Source: Fimbriimonadaceae bacterium (GTDB lineage Bacteria; Armatimonadota; Fimbriimonadia; Fimbriimonadales; Fimbriimonadaceae). From it: a stretch of 33,958 nt of DNA. Below are positions 24,414 through 31,710 of the stretch, piece by piece; within the stretch, counting starts at the first letter, position 1; each line of letters begins with the position of its first letter. The stretch is taken from the NCBI GenBank assembly GCA_024710805.1, contig JANJUB010000033.1:1-33958 (forward strand), given 5' to 3'. A model generated the notes under the pieces. It did not search any database and was not told the DNA's origin. It saw only the letters and a program-made list of their open reading frames with translations. The translations under genes and the position numbers were made by a program.

Positions 24414-24632
24414 CTGTCCCTATTTTTGCGTACACGGGGCCTCGCGCGCAAGGGCATTGAGCCTAGCTGTCCTAAGAATCAGCGACAAGAAACTAACGAT
24501 ATCGCTAGGTAAGGCTCGAGATCCACAATGGAGTCAGTTAGTTGCGCTGCTTTTAGGAGCTCTCTCAAGCTGAGGCGGTCGACATTCTAAACTCGCGGGA
24601 CCCTCCCTTCTGCGGACAAAGAGTCGGCCGCC
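24414..24632. other. Intergenic region with inverted repeats
   Basis: 219 bases between two minus-strand genes with no convincing coding frame. CTGAGGCGG (24570-24578) is repeated in inverse as CCGCCTCAG (24628-24636), the second arm inside the end of the HNH-like gene. AACTAAC near 24493 has an inverse copy GTTAGTT near 24537. No tRNA or known RNA family was recognised. It could hold a structured leader, a terminator or a small RNA. Confidence 0.4.
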
Positions 24633-25250
24633 TCAGGCTTTGCGCTCGCGAAGGAACGCCCGCCAGTCCCAGACTTCGGGATCATCGCATCTTCGTGCGG
24701 GAGGGTCGGCAAGGACTCTTCCGGCGATGTTTTGCCGAACCGACTCGGTCTCTCTCATGCGGAGGAAGGTCACGTCGCCAAACTCACGGACTCTGCGGCA
24801 GGCCTCACACACAGCGCCAAGGTTGATCGGACGGTTGCAGGCGGTCCTCAGGTGCTCGATCTGCCTCGCTTCGGCTCCGCAGGCATGACATCGGTGCTGA
24901 TCGCGCTCGAGCACTTTGGCGATCACCCGTTCGGGCACTTCGTGCAGACGCCTCGGATAGCCACCGCCAAGCAGCGCCCACAGCACCTGATCAAGCGCGG
25001 CTCGCCGATCGGCGTCGAGAGGTTCGTGTTTGACGACAAGCGCCCTGACTTGTCGGACAAAGGCCGACCGATCCCGGCAGGCGTCTCCGCAGTACGGCGA
25101 CCGGTCGCTTACCGCCAGCTCGCCACAAGCCGGGCAATGGTCAGAGGACCAGACAGCGGCAACCATCGGTGTGCCCGACAGGACCAGCCGTAGGACGGCG
25201 TCCTCCGATAGCGAGGCCCGCAGGTTGTCGACCGCCTCTTGCCACTGCAC
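24633..25250 (-). CDS. HNH-like zinc protein
   Basis: A 205-residue cytoplasmic protein with two zinc sites. The first (CPACG at 39-43, then YCGDAC 53-58) resembles the small CxxC...CxxxC finger. The second, RCHACGAEARQIEHLRTACNRPINLGAVCEACRR (split: Cys121, Cys124, His133, Cys148, Cys151), follows the plan of an HNH nuclease, with the metal-site cysteine pairs and the NLGAVCEAC that replaces NLxxLCxxCH. The final His/Asn of a classical HNH catalytic site is not evident, so nuclease activity is uncertain. The GTG start is supported by a -10 box TAAAGT exactly six bases upstream. It is divergent from the lipoprotein gene. Confidence 0.65.
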   Translation of the reverse strand: MQWQEAVDNLRASLSEDAVLRLVLSGTPMVAAVWSSDHCPACGELAVSDRSPYCGDACRDRSAFVRQVRALVVKHEPLDADRRAALDQVLWALLGGGYPRRLHEVPERVIAKVLERDQHRCHACGAEARQIEHLRTACNRPINLGAVCEACRRVREFGDVTFLRMRETESVRQNIAGRVLADPPARRCDDPEVWDWRAFLRERKA

Positions 25251-25256
25251 GCATCT

Positions 25257-25290
25257 ACTTTACTGGCCCGCGGCGGCTTCCGGGTAGCCT
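25257..25290. promoter_or_regulatory. Divergent pair of leaderless-type -10 boxes
   Basis: Minus strand: TAAAGT at 25257-25262, six bases before the GTG at 25250. Plus strand: TAGCCT at 25285-25290, six bases before the ATG at 25297. Two divergent genes share a 46-base region and both show the same spacing. -35 boxes are weak; a TTTACT at 25259-25264 overlaps the minus -10. Confidence 0.5.
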
Positions 25291-25296
25291 TCGTCG

Positions 25297-25731
25297 ATGT
25301 TCGCTCGCGCCGCCCTGCTCTTGACGGTCCTCTTGGCCGGTTGCTCGGCCCCCAAGGATGCCTCAAGCTCACTATCCTCGCCCCCACCCGATCCGCTCGA
25401 GGCACCCTTTGCGCAAGCGGCGAATGCCGCAGAGTGGCTTGTCAATCCCAAGCACACCTTGCGTGGCCTGTCTCCTGAACATGCTGTTCAGGTGTTGGGG
25501 GCGCTGAATCAGGCGGGAGCCGTCGAAGTCCGGGTGTCCGACATTGCGCCGGATCCCAACGATCCGAGTTTCAAGAGCGCGGGGACGGTTATGATCCAGT
25601 TCCCGACCTCCGAGGGCGCGCGGAAGCCCCTCTTCGACCTCTTTCGTGATCGAGGCATTCCCCTCGACGACCAAGGGCAGAAGTACCTTGAGGTCGAGGT
25701 CGGCATCCTTCGTCCGAATGCTCCCGGGTAG
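25297..25731 (+). CDS. Hypothetical lipoprotein
   Basis: A 144-residue protein not matched to any family I know. MFARAALLLTVLLAGCSAPK is a lipoprotein signal with lipobox LAGC (Cys16). A Ser/Pro linker (residues 22-34) precedes a compact alpha/beta domain of about 100 residues (HAVQVLGALNQAGAVEVRVSDI, AGTVMIQFP, GIPLDDQGQKYLEVEVGI). The start is given by the signal peptide and the -10 box six bases upstream. It is convergent with the next gene, with a seven-pair inverted repeat (25733-25739 and 25757-25763) at the junction. Confidence 0.6.
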   Translation: MFARAALLLTVLLAGCSAPKDASSSLSSPPPDPLEAPFAQAANAAEWLVNPKHTLRGLSPEHAVQVLGALNQAGAVEVRVSDIAPDPNDPSFKSAGTVMIQFPTSEGARKPLFDLFRDRGIPLDDQGQKYLEVEVGILRPNAPG

Positions 25732-25752
25732 ACACCCGAGCCAATCCGAGCC

Positions 25753-26469
25753 TTAATCGGGTGCCGTGTACTTGGCGGTACGGCGCATCGAGAACTCAGC
25801 GGAGATCGTGATCCCGTTCGTCGTGAACTGGGCGCCCCCGGAGGCAAGGACCGTGCGTCCATCGTCCTGGGCGACATAGAAGCGATACGGCTTGACCTGC
25901 TTGATGTCGCTCGCGTCAAACAGCGCCTCGATCAGGTAGGTCGGCGTGCCGTTAAGCTGGTGCGTTCCCCGGTAGACGTAGTTCACGCGCACGGTCTTGC
26001 CCCCGACCATAAATCGGCCCGGCCAGCGATCTCCAGGGCGAACCGGCTTATCGGGAAGAACGACATCCGAGGTCCCCTCGTCCTTTCCGGCCGGCACCCG
26101 AAAGTCGCCGATCGAAATCGCTAAGGTCCGGTGGCGATCATCGCGCTCCCACACTCCGTCGAAATCGAAGCTCTCCTTGAGCGCCGCTTCCCCGGCCTTG
26201 AACTCACCCGTCGTCTCGATGAGCACACTCTTGACGTCGGTCTCCCAAAAGAGCGTGTTCCCGACTTGCTTCCGGAACCGATCCTCCATGAAGATGCGGG
26301 CATCGACGGTGCTCTCCTGGGCCTCCATGTGGACCCGCATTTCGTAGGTCAGCACCAGCCGAGGGGTCGGACGAACCCGAATCTCTACCGGTGCGATCTG
26401 CACACCAACGACGAGAGCGTAAGCCAGCATCAGCGTCACGGTTAGTCTCGCTTTACCTGAGGACGCCAA
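25753..26469 (-). CDS. Exported protein of unknown function
   Basis: A 238-residue predicted exported protein, family not recognised. An N-terminal hydrophobic segment (LTVTLMLAYALVVGVQI) is followed by a beta-rich body (LVLTYEMRVHMEAQ, GDRWPGRFMVGGKTVRVNYVYRG) that ends MRRTAKYTAPD. It begins within the last 28 bases of the PilT-like gene upstream if the TTG at 26469 is used; this start gives Lys and Arg before the hydrophobic stretch. GTG at 26439 or ATG at 26430 would avoid the overlap but lose the positive charges. It is the last gene of the pilT run. Confidence 0.5.
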   Translation of the reverse strand: MASSGKARLTVTLMLAYALVVGVQIAPVEIRVRPTPRLVLTYEMRVHMEAQESTVDARIFMEDRFRKQVGNTLFWETDVKSVLIETTGEFKAGEAALKESFDFDGVWERDDRHRTLAISIGDFRVPAGKDEGTSDVVLPDKPVRPGDRWPGRFMVGGKTVRVNYVYRGTHQLNGTPTYLIEALFDASDIKQVKPYRFYVAQDDGRTVLASGGAQFTTNGITISAEFSMRRTAKYTAPD

Positions 26470-27656
26470 GGCTGTCCGCGGACGCCGCCCGACTTCGGAG
26501 GCTCGCCCGACTCAGGCGGCTCACCAAATGCCGGAGTCGAAGGCGGAGGCGGGGTCGACGCGGGATGTGCCTGCAGGTAGGCGTTTTCGCCCAACTCGAC
26601 CAGCCGCATGAACTCGCCGGGGTCTTTCGCCCGCGATCGCGCCTCTTCGAGGTCGACAATGCCCTTCGCCACCAGTTGAGCCAAAGACTGGTCCAGACTC
26701 TGCATCTTCTGCTTCATGCCCGTTTGGATCATCGAGCCGATCTGATAGCTCTTGTTCTCGCGGATGAGGTTGCGGATGGCGTTGGTCGCCACCAACGCCT
26801 CATAGGCGGCCACCCGACCGCGGCCGTCCTTGCGCCGCACCAGGGTTTGCGAAAGCACTCCGACGAGGTTGACGGAAAGCTGCGTCCGGATCTGCTGCTG
26901 CTGGTGGGTTGGGAACACGTCGATGATGCGATCCACGGTCTGAACGGCATCGACGGTGTGCAACGTTGCAAAGACCAAGTGTCCGGTTTCCGCCGAGGTG
27001 ATCGCCTGATGGATCGTCTCCAGGTCGCGCATCTCGCCGACGAGAATGACGTCAGGGTCTTGACGGAGCACGTACTTCAGCGCGTTGTAGAACGTGAGGG
27101 TGTCTTCGTACAGCTCACGCTGGTGGATGAGCGACTTCTTGTCGTCATGGACAAACTCGATGGGGTCCTCGACCGTCACAATGTGGACGGCCTGGGTCGA
27201 GTTGATCCTATCGATCATCGACGCGAGGGACGTCGACTTGCCAGAACCGGCCGGCCCCGTCACGAGCACCAAACCGCGGGGCTTGGTGATGAACTCGTAG
27301 ACCGCCGCTGGCAACATCAAGTCCTCCATCGACTTGACCGTGTACGGGATCACGCGGAAGGCGGCCTGGGTGCATCCTCGCTGCTGATAGACGTTGCCCC
27401 GGAACCGGGCGACGCCCGGGACCTCCGTCGCAAAATCGAGATCGTGTTCCTTGTAATAGCGCTTCTGCTGGTCCTCAGAGAACATCTGGAACAGCGCCTT
27501 CTGAAACTCATCGCTCGGGAAGGGCGGCTCGTCCTCTAGCTGCACCAGCTGACCGTAGACCCGCACGTACACCTTGCCGGTATCCGTCTTGAAGTGAAGG
27601 TCCGAACCGTCCATGTTGACGGTTTGTCTCAAGAGGCGTTCAATTCGTTCATGCAT
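26442..27656 (-). CDS. PilT-type retraction ATPase, copy 1
   Basis: A 404-residue type IV pilus retraction ATPase of the PilT/GspE superfamily, which drives twitching by depolymerising the pilus. Landmarks: N-terminal SDLHF (18-22), Walker A GPAGSGKS (134-141), Asp box VTVEDPIEFVH, Walker B ILVGEMRD (204-211), His box TGHLVFATLHT, and the PilT C-terminal motif AIRNLIRENKSYQI, which is conserved in retraction ATPases. An unusual C-terminal tail of about 40 residues is rich in Pro and Gly. The ATG overlaps the last bases of copy 2, so the two are translationally coupled. Confidence 0.93.
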   Translation of the reverse strand: MHERIERLLRQTVNMDGSDLHFKTDTGKVYVRVYGQLVQLEDEPPFPSDEFQKALFQMFSEDQQKRYYKEHDLDFATEVPGVARFRGNVYQQRGCTQAAFRVIPYTVKSMEDLMLPAAVYEFITKPRGLVLVTGPAGSGKSTSLASMIDRINSTQAVHIVTVEDPIEFVHDDKKSLIHQRELYEDTLTFYNALKYVLRQDPDVILVGEMRDLETIHQAITSAETGHLVFATLHTVDAVQTVDRIIDVFPTHQQQQIRTQLSVNLVGVLSQTLVRRKDGRGRVAAYEALVATNAIRNLIRENKSYQIGSMIQTGMKQKMQSLDQSLAQLVAKGIVDLEEARSRAKDPGEFMRLVELGENAYLQAHPASTPPPPSTPAFGEPPESGEPPKSGGVRGQPWRPQVKRD

Positions 27657-28740
27657 GGGTTGGTGTCTCCACGACTCCCCGCTTCTGGGCCATTCTCATG
27701 AACTCCGTGGGGATCGACGACTTGGCGATTGCCTGTTCAAACTCGACCTGGCCGGTCTCAACGAGTCGCAACAGATCGCTGTCCAGGGTCTGCATTCCTT
27801 CGTCTGCACCGGTCTGGATCTCGCTGTAGAGTTGGTGCGTCTTGCCATCGCGAATGAGCGTGCGGATCGAAGGTGTTACCGCCATCGCTTCAAACGCACC
27901 AACACGACCCTTGCCATCCTTGGTCGGAACCAGCGTCTGCGACAAAATGCCGCGGAGCGTAACGCTGAGCTGCGTACGAATCTGCGCCTGCTGGTCAGGA
28001 TCGAATACGTCGACGATACGGTCGATCGTTTGGGCTGAGTCGACCGTGTGGAGCGTCGACAGCACCAAGTGGCCGGTTTCCGCCGCGGTAATGGCGAGTT
28101 GGATGGTCTCCAAGTCGCGCATTTCGCCAACGAGGATGACGTCCGGGTTCTGCCGCATGACGTGGCGCAAAGCCTCGTGGAACGCGAAGGTGTCCGTCCC
28201 GAGTTCGCGCTGGTTTACGATGCACATCTTATCTTCGTGCACGTATTCGATCGGATCCTCGATCGTCATGATGTGCGCCTTCTGATTCAGATTGATGTGG
28301 TTGATCATCGCGGCGAGCGACGTCGACTTGCCCGATCCCGTCGGCCCGGTCACCAGGATCAAGCCCCGGGGCAGAAGCGCCAGCTTCTTGGTGACTTGAG
28401 GCAACCGCAGCTCGTCGATGGTGCGAATCTTATACGGAATGACACGGAAGACGGCACCCAAGCGATGTCGTTGCCAGAACATGTTGACGCGGAAGCGTGC
28501 CGCGCCCTCGACAAAATAGGAGAGGTCGAGCTCGCGCTGTTCGAACAACCGCTTCTTACGATCCTCGGAGAGCATCGCAAAGAGCAACTTCTCAAGTTCA
28601 GGCTCCGTGAGCGGAGGGGCGGGCAAGCGATGCAGCTCGCCGTGAATCCGCATGACCGGGGGTTGTCCCGCGGTCAAATGCAGGTCGCTCGCTTCACGAT
28701 TCACGAGATCCCGCAGCAGTTCGTCGATAACAAGGGCCAA
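27649..28740 (-). CDS. PilT-type retraction ATPase, copy 2
   Basis: A second PilT-family ATPase of 363 residues with an intact core: ASDLHLTAGQPP, Walker A GPTGSGKST (132-140), IMTIEDPIEYVH, ILVGEMRDLETI, TGHLVLSTLHT and a C-terminal SIRTLIRDGKTHQL close to the AIRNLI motif of true PilT. It is more similar to copy 1 than to copy 3. I start at the TTG at 28740 because GGAGGA lies six bases upstream and the protein then begins ALVIDELLRDL, the normal PilT N-terminus; a longer frame to 28842 crosses the terminator region. Its stop overlaps the ATG of copy 1 by eight bases. Confidence 0.9.
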   Translation of the reverse strand: MALVIDELLRDLVNREASDLHLTAGQPPVMRIHGELHRLPAPPLTEPELEKLLFAMLSEDRKKRLFEQRELDLSYFVEGAARFRVNMFWQRHRLGAVFRVIPYKIRTIDELRLPQVTKKLALLPRGLILVTGPTGSGKSTSLAAMINHINLNQKAHIMTIEDPIEYVHEDKMCIVNQRELGTDTFAFHEALRHVMRQNPDVILVGEMRDLETIQLAITAAETGHLVLSTLHTVDSAQTIDRIVDVFDPDQQAQIRTQLSVTLRGILSQTLVPTKDGKGRVGAFEAMAVTPSIRTLIRDGKTHQLYSEIQTGADEGMQTLDSDLLRLVETGQVEFEQAIAKSSIPTEFMRMAQKRGVVETPTHA

Positions 28741-28822
28741 GGTGCTTCCTCCGTCGGGCCGATTCTGGCGCCCATCTAGTTTAGCCCGAAGATCGTCCAA
28801 AGGGAGGAAGTCAACACCAAAC

Positions 28823-28856
28823 AAAAAAGCCCCACCCGGCAATCGCCGAATGGGGC
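28823..28856 (-). terminator. Intrinsic terminator after PilT copy 3
   Basis: Read on the minus strand: GCCCCA and CGGC pair with GCCG and TGGGGC in a two-part stem with small internal loops, followed by six T residues (28823-28828 on the plus strand as A). It lies just downstream of the copy 3 stop and separates copy 3 from copies 1 and 2, which have their own ribosome site and probably their own promoter (a TAAACT near 28780). Confidence 0.88.
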
Positions 28857-28875
28857 CCTTTGAACTCCGGCCAGC

Positions 28876-29970
28876 CTAGCGGCGGAGCATCTGCTTCAAC
28901 TCGGACTGGACGCCCGCATAGTTGAGCGCGGTCTGTTCGTCGATAACTCCCGCCTTAACGAACTTGTACAGCGACTGGTTCATGGTCTGCATGCCCCAGA
29001 AGTCGCCTTCGTTCATCAGGTCGTAAAGGTCGCTGAACTGGGCGTCTTCGATCTTCTTGCTGACCGTCGGCGTACACACCAGAATTTCCATGGCGCAAAC
29101 GCGGCCGTTGCCGTCCGCCCTGGGAACCAGCTTCTGCGAGACGATGAACCGCAACGAGTTCGCAAGCCGCATACAAAGGTGATCCTTTTCGTGCGGCGGG
29201 AACATGTTGATGATACGGTCCATGGTCTCGTAGGCCGAAGACGTGTGAACCGTGGAGAAGACCAAGTGGCCCGTTTCACCTGCTTGGAGCGAGGTTTGGA
29301 ACGTGGTGGCGTCGCGCATTTCACCGACGAGGATGACGTCGGGAGCTTCACGAAGGACGGCGCGCATGGCCGGCATAAAGTCTTCGGTGTCGATACCGAC
29401 TTCGCGCTGGGTCACGTAGCTCATCTTGTCGCGATGGACGAACTCAAGCGGATCCTCAATCGTGACGATGTGGCATGAGCGGTTCTGGTTGATCATGTCC
29501 AAGACCGCAGCGAGCGACGTGGTCTTGCCCGAGCCCGTGGGTCCGGTGAACAGGATCAGGCCCATCCGCGGATCGCCGAGCTTCTTCAGCGTCGGGTGGA
29601 GACCAAGATCGTCGATCGAGAGAATGTCGAGCGGAATGATACGACAGACGATGGCGTCGCTTCCCTTCTGCCGGTGCAAGTTGGCGCGGACGCGGCAGAG
29701 TTGCTTCCCCTCGTTGTTCGAAACCTCGAACGCCAAGTCCATTTCCCAGTGCTCTTCGTATTTACGGCGCTGGCGATCGGTCATGAGGTCATGGTTGATG
29801 CGCGTGGTGTTCGCCTCATCCATGACCGGCCATTCTCCGGGAACAGGCACCATCTTGCTGTGCTGGCGCATCATGGGAATCGAGTGCGCCTTGACAAAAA
29901 TGTCCGAGGCTCGCTCGTAGAATCCAATTTCGATCAGCTTGTGGATCGAGACTTCAGAAGGATTGACCAT
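28876..29970 (-). CDS. PilT/PilU-like ATPase, copy 3
   Basis: A third ATPase of the PilT group, 364 residues, the most diverged. Walker A is GPTGSGKT (133-140), then IVTIEDPLEFVH, ILVGEMRDATTF and TGHLVFSTVHT. The AIRNLI motif of retraction ATPases is replaced by VSKKIEDAQFSDLYDLM. The N-terminus (SDIFVKAHSIPMMRQHSKM) is also atypical. Similar secondary PilT-like proteins in other phyla support or modulate pilus retraction. The ATG at 29970 has GGAG 12 bases upstream, a marginal distance. It precedes the terminator and the copy 2-copy 1 unit on the same strand. Confidence 0.88.
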   Translation of the reverse strand: MVNPSEVSIHKLIEIGFYERASDIFVKAHSIPMMRQHSKMVPVPGEWPVMDEANTTRINHDLMTDRQRRKYEEHWEMDLAFEVSNNEGKQLCRVRANLHRQKGSDAIVCRIIPLDILSIDDLGLHPTLKKLGDPRMGLILFTGPTGSGKTTSLAAVLDMINQNRSCHIVTIEDPLEFVHRDKMSYVTQREVGIDTEDFMPAMRAVLREAPDVILVGEMRDATTFQTSLQAGETGHLVFSTVHTSSAYETMDRIINMFPPHEKDHLCMRLANSLRFIVSQKLVPRADGNGRVCAMEILVCTPTVSKKIEDAQFSDLYDLMNEGDFWGMQTMNQSLYKFVKAGVIDEQTALNYAGVQSELKQMLRR

Positions 29971-29990
29971 ATTCGACAGAACTCCAACAC

Positions 29991-30710
29991 CTAAGGCGTA
30001 CTCCGGGAACCGGATCGAAGGATCGCCAAGTATACCAACGCCCCAACGCCGAGCCCCGCAAGCACAAACAAGCCGATCAAAAGCGATCGACTCGGAGCGG
30101 TAGACGGGCTCTCTACCGGGGTTTGGTTCGACTTCGCGGCGTATTCGTCCGGAATGAGAATCTTCGAAGGGTCCTGAGAGTCGAGTCGAATCTGGTACTC
30201 GATGCCCGGTGGAGACACGCTCGCCCGCCCTTCCAAAGCAAGCACGTCGGTAATCGTGAGTCTTTGATGCATTTTGCCCGTGGGGCGCTCACCCTCGAAG
30301 GCAATCTTGAGGCCTCGGACCGTGTGGGGTTCCGGCGCACCGCAGAACGCACGGACGAGCGGTTGCAGGCGCACAATGCCCAGATCCCGTTCGATGAGCC
30401 CATTCACGGCAAACTCGGCGCGAACGAAGGAAACGCTCGCCTCCGTGCCTAGCTTCGGCGCCGTCACGACCAGCCCGCGGGCCTCGATTCCAAGTTCCCT
30501 TCCCAGAGCGACGACCTGTTCGCGCAGCAGAGCCGCCGGGTACTCCTTGGCAATCGCCGTCACCTGAACCATCTCCGCGCCCGTGCTGTGCTCGCGGACG
30601 ACAATCATGAGATCCGGGCGGACCGTCGAGAACAGACTGGAGCCCGCTGGATCTTGAGCGAAAGACCCGGCAAAAAGAAGGAGCAAAAAGCTAAGGAAAA
30701 AGGCCCGCAT
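29991..30710 (-). CDS. Exported protein with C-terminal membrane anchor
   Basis: Not recognised as a known family. The 239 residues start with a signal peptide (MRAFFLSFLLLLFAGSFAQ) and end with a membrane helix (about 210-230, LLIGLFVLAGLGVGALVYLAIL) followed by a short basic tail, so it should be a type I membrane protein with most of its mass outside. The middle has beta-strand-rich text (IEARGLVVTAPKLGTEASVSFVRAEFAVNG). It stands 20 bases upstream of PilT copy 3 and may be co-transcribed with it; a pilus-linked role is only suggested by position. Confidence 0.6.
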   Translation of the reverse strand: MRAFFLSFLLLLFAGSFAQDPAGSSLFSTVRPDLMIVVREHSTGAEMVQVTAIAKEYPAALLREQVVALGRELGIEARGLVVTAPKLGTEASVSFVRAEFAVNGLIERDLGIVRLQPLVRAFCGAPEPHTVRGLKIAFEGERPTGKMHQRLTITDVLALEGRASVSPPGIEYQIRLDSQDPSKILIPDEYAAKSNQTPVESPSTAPSRSLLIGLFVLAGLGVGALVYLAILRSGSRSTP

Positions 30711-30778
30711 CTACGGAACACTCTACCAGGGAATTCGTCGAACCGAAGCAAGATCCAGAGCCGTCAACCCTAGGCTGA

Positions 30779-30814
30779 AACGAAACATCTGAGATCGCTG
30801 AACGAAACATCTGA
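30779..30814. repeat. Phased direct repeat upstream of greA
   Basis: AACGAAACATCTGA occurs at 30779-30792 and 30801-30814, exact over 14 bases and offset by 22 bases, about two helical turns. It ends 30 bases upstream of the greA -10. The spacing on one DNA face suggests a dimeric or cooperative regulator site. No third copy is seen. Confidence 0.6.
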
Positions 30815-30844
30815 AATGTGCGTATAGCGTTGAAGACCATTGGT

Positions 30845-30850
30845 TATAAT
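30845..30850 (+). promoter_or_regulatory. -10 box of greA
   Basis: TATAAT, 24 bases before the TTG start of greA, followed by AAGGAG at 30862-30867. No good -35 lies 16-18 bases upstream, which fits a promoter helped by a regulator at the direct repeat. Confidence 0.7.
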
Positions 30851-30874
30851 GGCTGGACTTGAAGGAGTGCTTTT

Positions 30875-31393
30875 TTGAGCAACGTCACGATGAGCGAGTT
30901 GGAAATCACCCGAGACACCGGGCATATCACGTACCTGACCCCGGAGGGCTATGTGCGCCTCCAGGCGGAGCTTGAGCATCTGACCGTTGTCAAACGGCCC
31001 GAGATCGCTGACCGTATTCGAGAGAGCCAGCAACACGGCGAGTTCTCCGAAGACAACAGCGAACTCGATGAGGTCAAGTTTGAGCAGGCGATGGTCGAGA
31101 ACCGGATTGCCGAACTCAAAACGCTCTTCTCCGGAGCAGCCGCCATCGATCCCGAAAAGGTCTCAACCGATGTGGTCGGAGTGGCGAGCATCGTCTCGGT
31201 GCGGGACCTGGAGTTTGGCGACGAGTTCGAGGTTCAGGTTGTGGCCGGAATCGAGGCCGATCCGAACGAGGACCGCGTGAGCATCGAGTCTCCGATGGGC
31301 CAAGCACTGTTGGGGTTTGCCGCCGGACAAGAAGTGGAGTTCGAGTCGCCGAGCGGCCTCAAGCGGTACGCGATTCTCGCAATCCGCAAGTAA
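30875..31393 (+). CDS. greA: Transcript cleavage factor GreA
   Basis: GreA rescues backtracked RNA polymerase by stimulating cleavage of the nascent RNA. The 172-residue protein has the N-terminal coiled coil with the acidic tip ESQQHGEFSEDNSELDEVK, which carries the DxxE-type residues that reach the active site, and a C-terminal FKBP-like domain (about 100-172, ending SPSGLKRYAILAI). It is somewhat longer than E. coli GreA because of about 15 extra N-terminal residues. The TTG start is chosen since AAGGAG is seven bases upstream; the ATG at 30890 has no SD. It is followed by secE-nusG. Confidence 0.9.
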   Translation: MSNVTMSELEITRDTGHITYLTPEGYVRLQAELEHLTVVKRPEIADRIRESQQHGEFSEDNSELDEVKFEQAMVENRIAELKTLFSGAAAIDPEKVSTDVVGVASIVSVRDLEFGDEFEVQVVAGIEADPNEDRVSIESPMGQALLGFAAGQEVEFESPSGLKRYAILAIRK

Positions 31394-31424
31394 GATCGGG
31401 TAAAGTAGCGGCGTTCCCACCGCT

Positions 31425-31457
31425 TCTCGGACCCACCGGAGTTGGTGGGGTCCGAGA
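31425..31457 (+). promoter_or_regulatory. Strong hairpin in the secE leader
   Basis: TCTCGGACCCACC (31425-31437) pairs with GGTGGGGTCCGAGA (31444-31457) around GGAGTT, a 13-pair stem with one bulged G. CCCACC at 31416-31421 is a second possible partner for the same GGTGGG. No T-tract follows, and secE begins eight bases later. TAAAGT at 31401-31406 may be a -10 box for the leader. The element may attenuate or control translation of secE. Confidence 0.55.
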
Positions 31458-31464
31458 TCAGACT

Positions 31465-31707
31465 ATGGATGCGAACCAACCTCAAGCGCCTTCGTCGCTG
31501 CCCATCCCCAAGGTAAAACGGGGCGGGCTCAAGGGATATCTCACGGATGTCTCGCGCGAGCTGAAGAAGGTCGATTGGCCCCCGGTACCCGAAGTGCACC
31601 GCCTGACCGGCGTCGTGCTGTCGGTGCTCTTGCTCATCGCCGTTATCATGACCAGCATGTCGCTGATCGCCGATACGCTGATGCGAATCTTGCAGGGGAA
31701 TTTGTAA
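31465..31707 (+). CDS. secE: Preprotein translocase subunit SecE
   Basis: SecE is an essential small subunit that clamps SecY in the Sec channel. The 80-residue product has the single-span form: a basic amphipathic helix (LKGYLTDVSRELKKVDWPP), whose KKVxWP motif is the family signature, then one membrane helix (about 48-72). It is followed by nusG three bases after the stop, the usual secE-nusG pair. No SD is evident within the eight bases between the leader hairpin and the ATG. Confidence 0.95.
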   Translation: MDANQPQAPSSLPIPKVKRGGLKGYLTDVSRELKKVDWPPVPEVHRLTGVVLSVLLLIAVIMTSMSLIADTLMRILQGNL

Positions 31708-31710
31708 GCC

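Noticed and set aside
25733-25763. Seven-pair inverted repeat between convergent genes as a terminator
   Set aside because: Loop of 17 bases, no T-tract, and the right arm lies in coding sequence; too weak to list.
26391-27539. Long plus-strand open frame (382 codons) opposite PilT copy 1
   Set aside because: Antisense to an intact PilT with all motifs; composition is that of a shadow frame.
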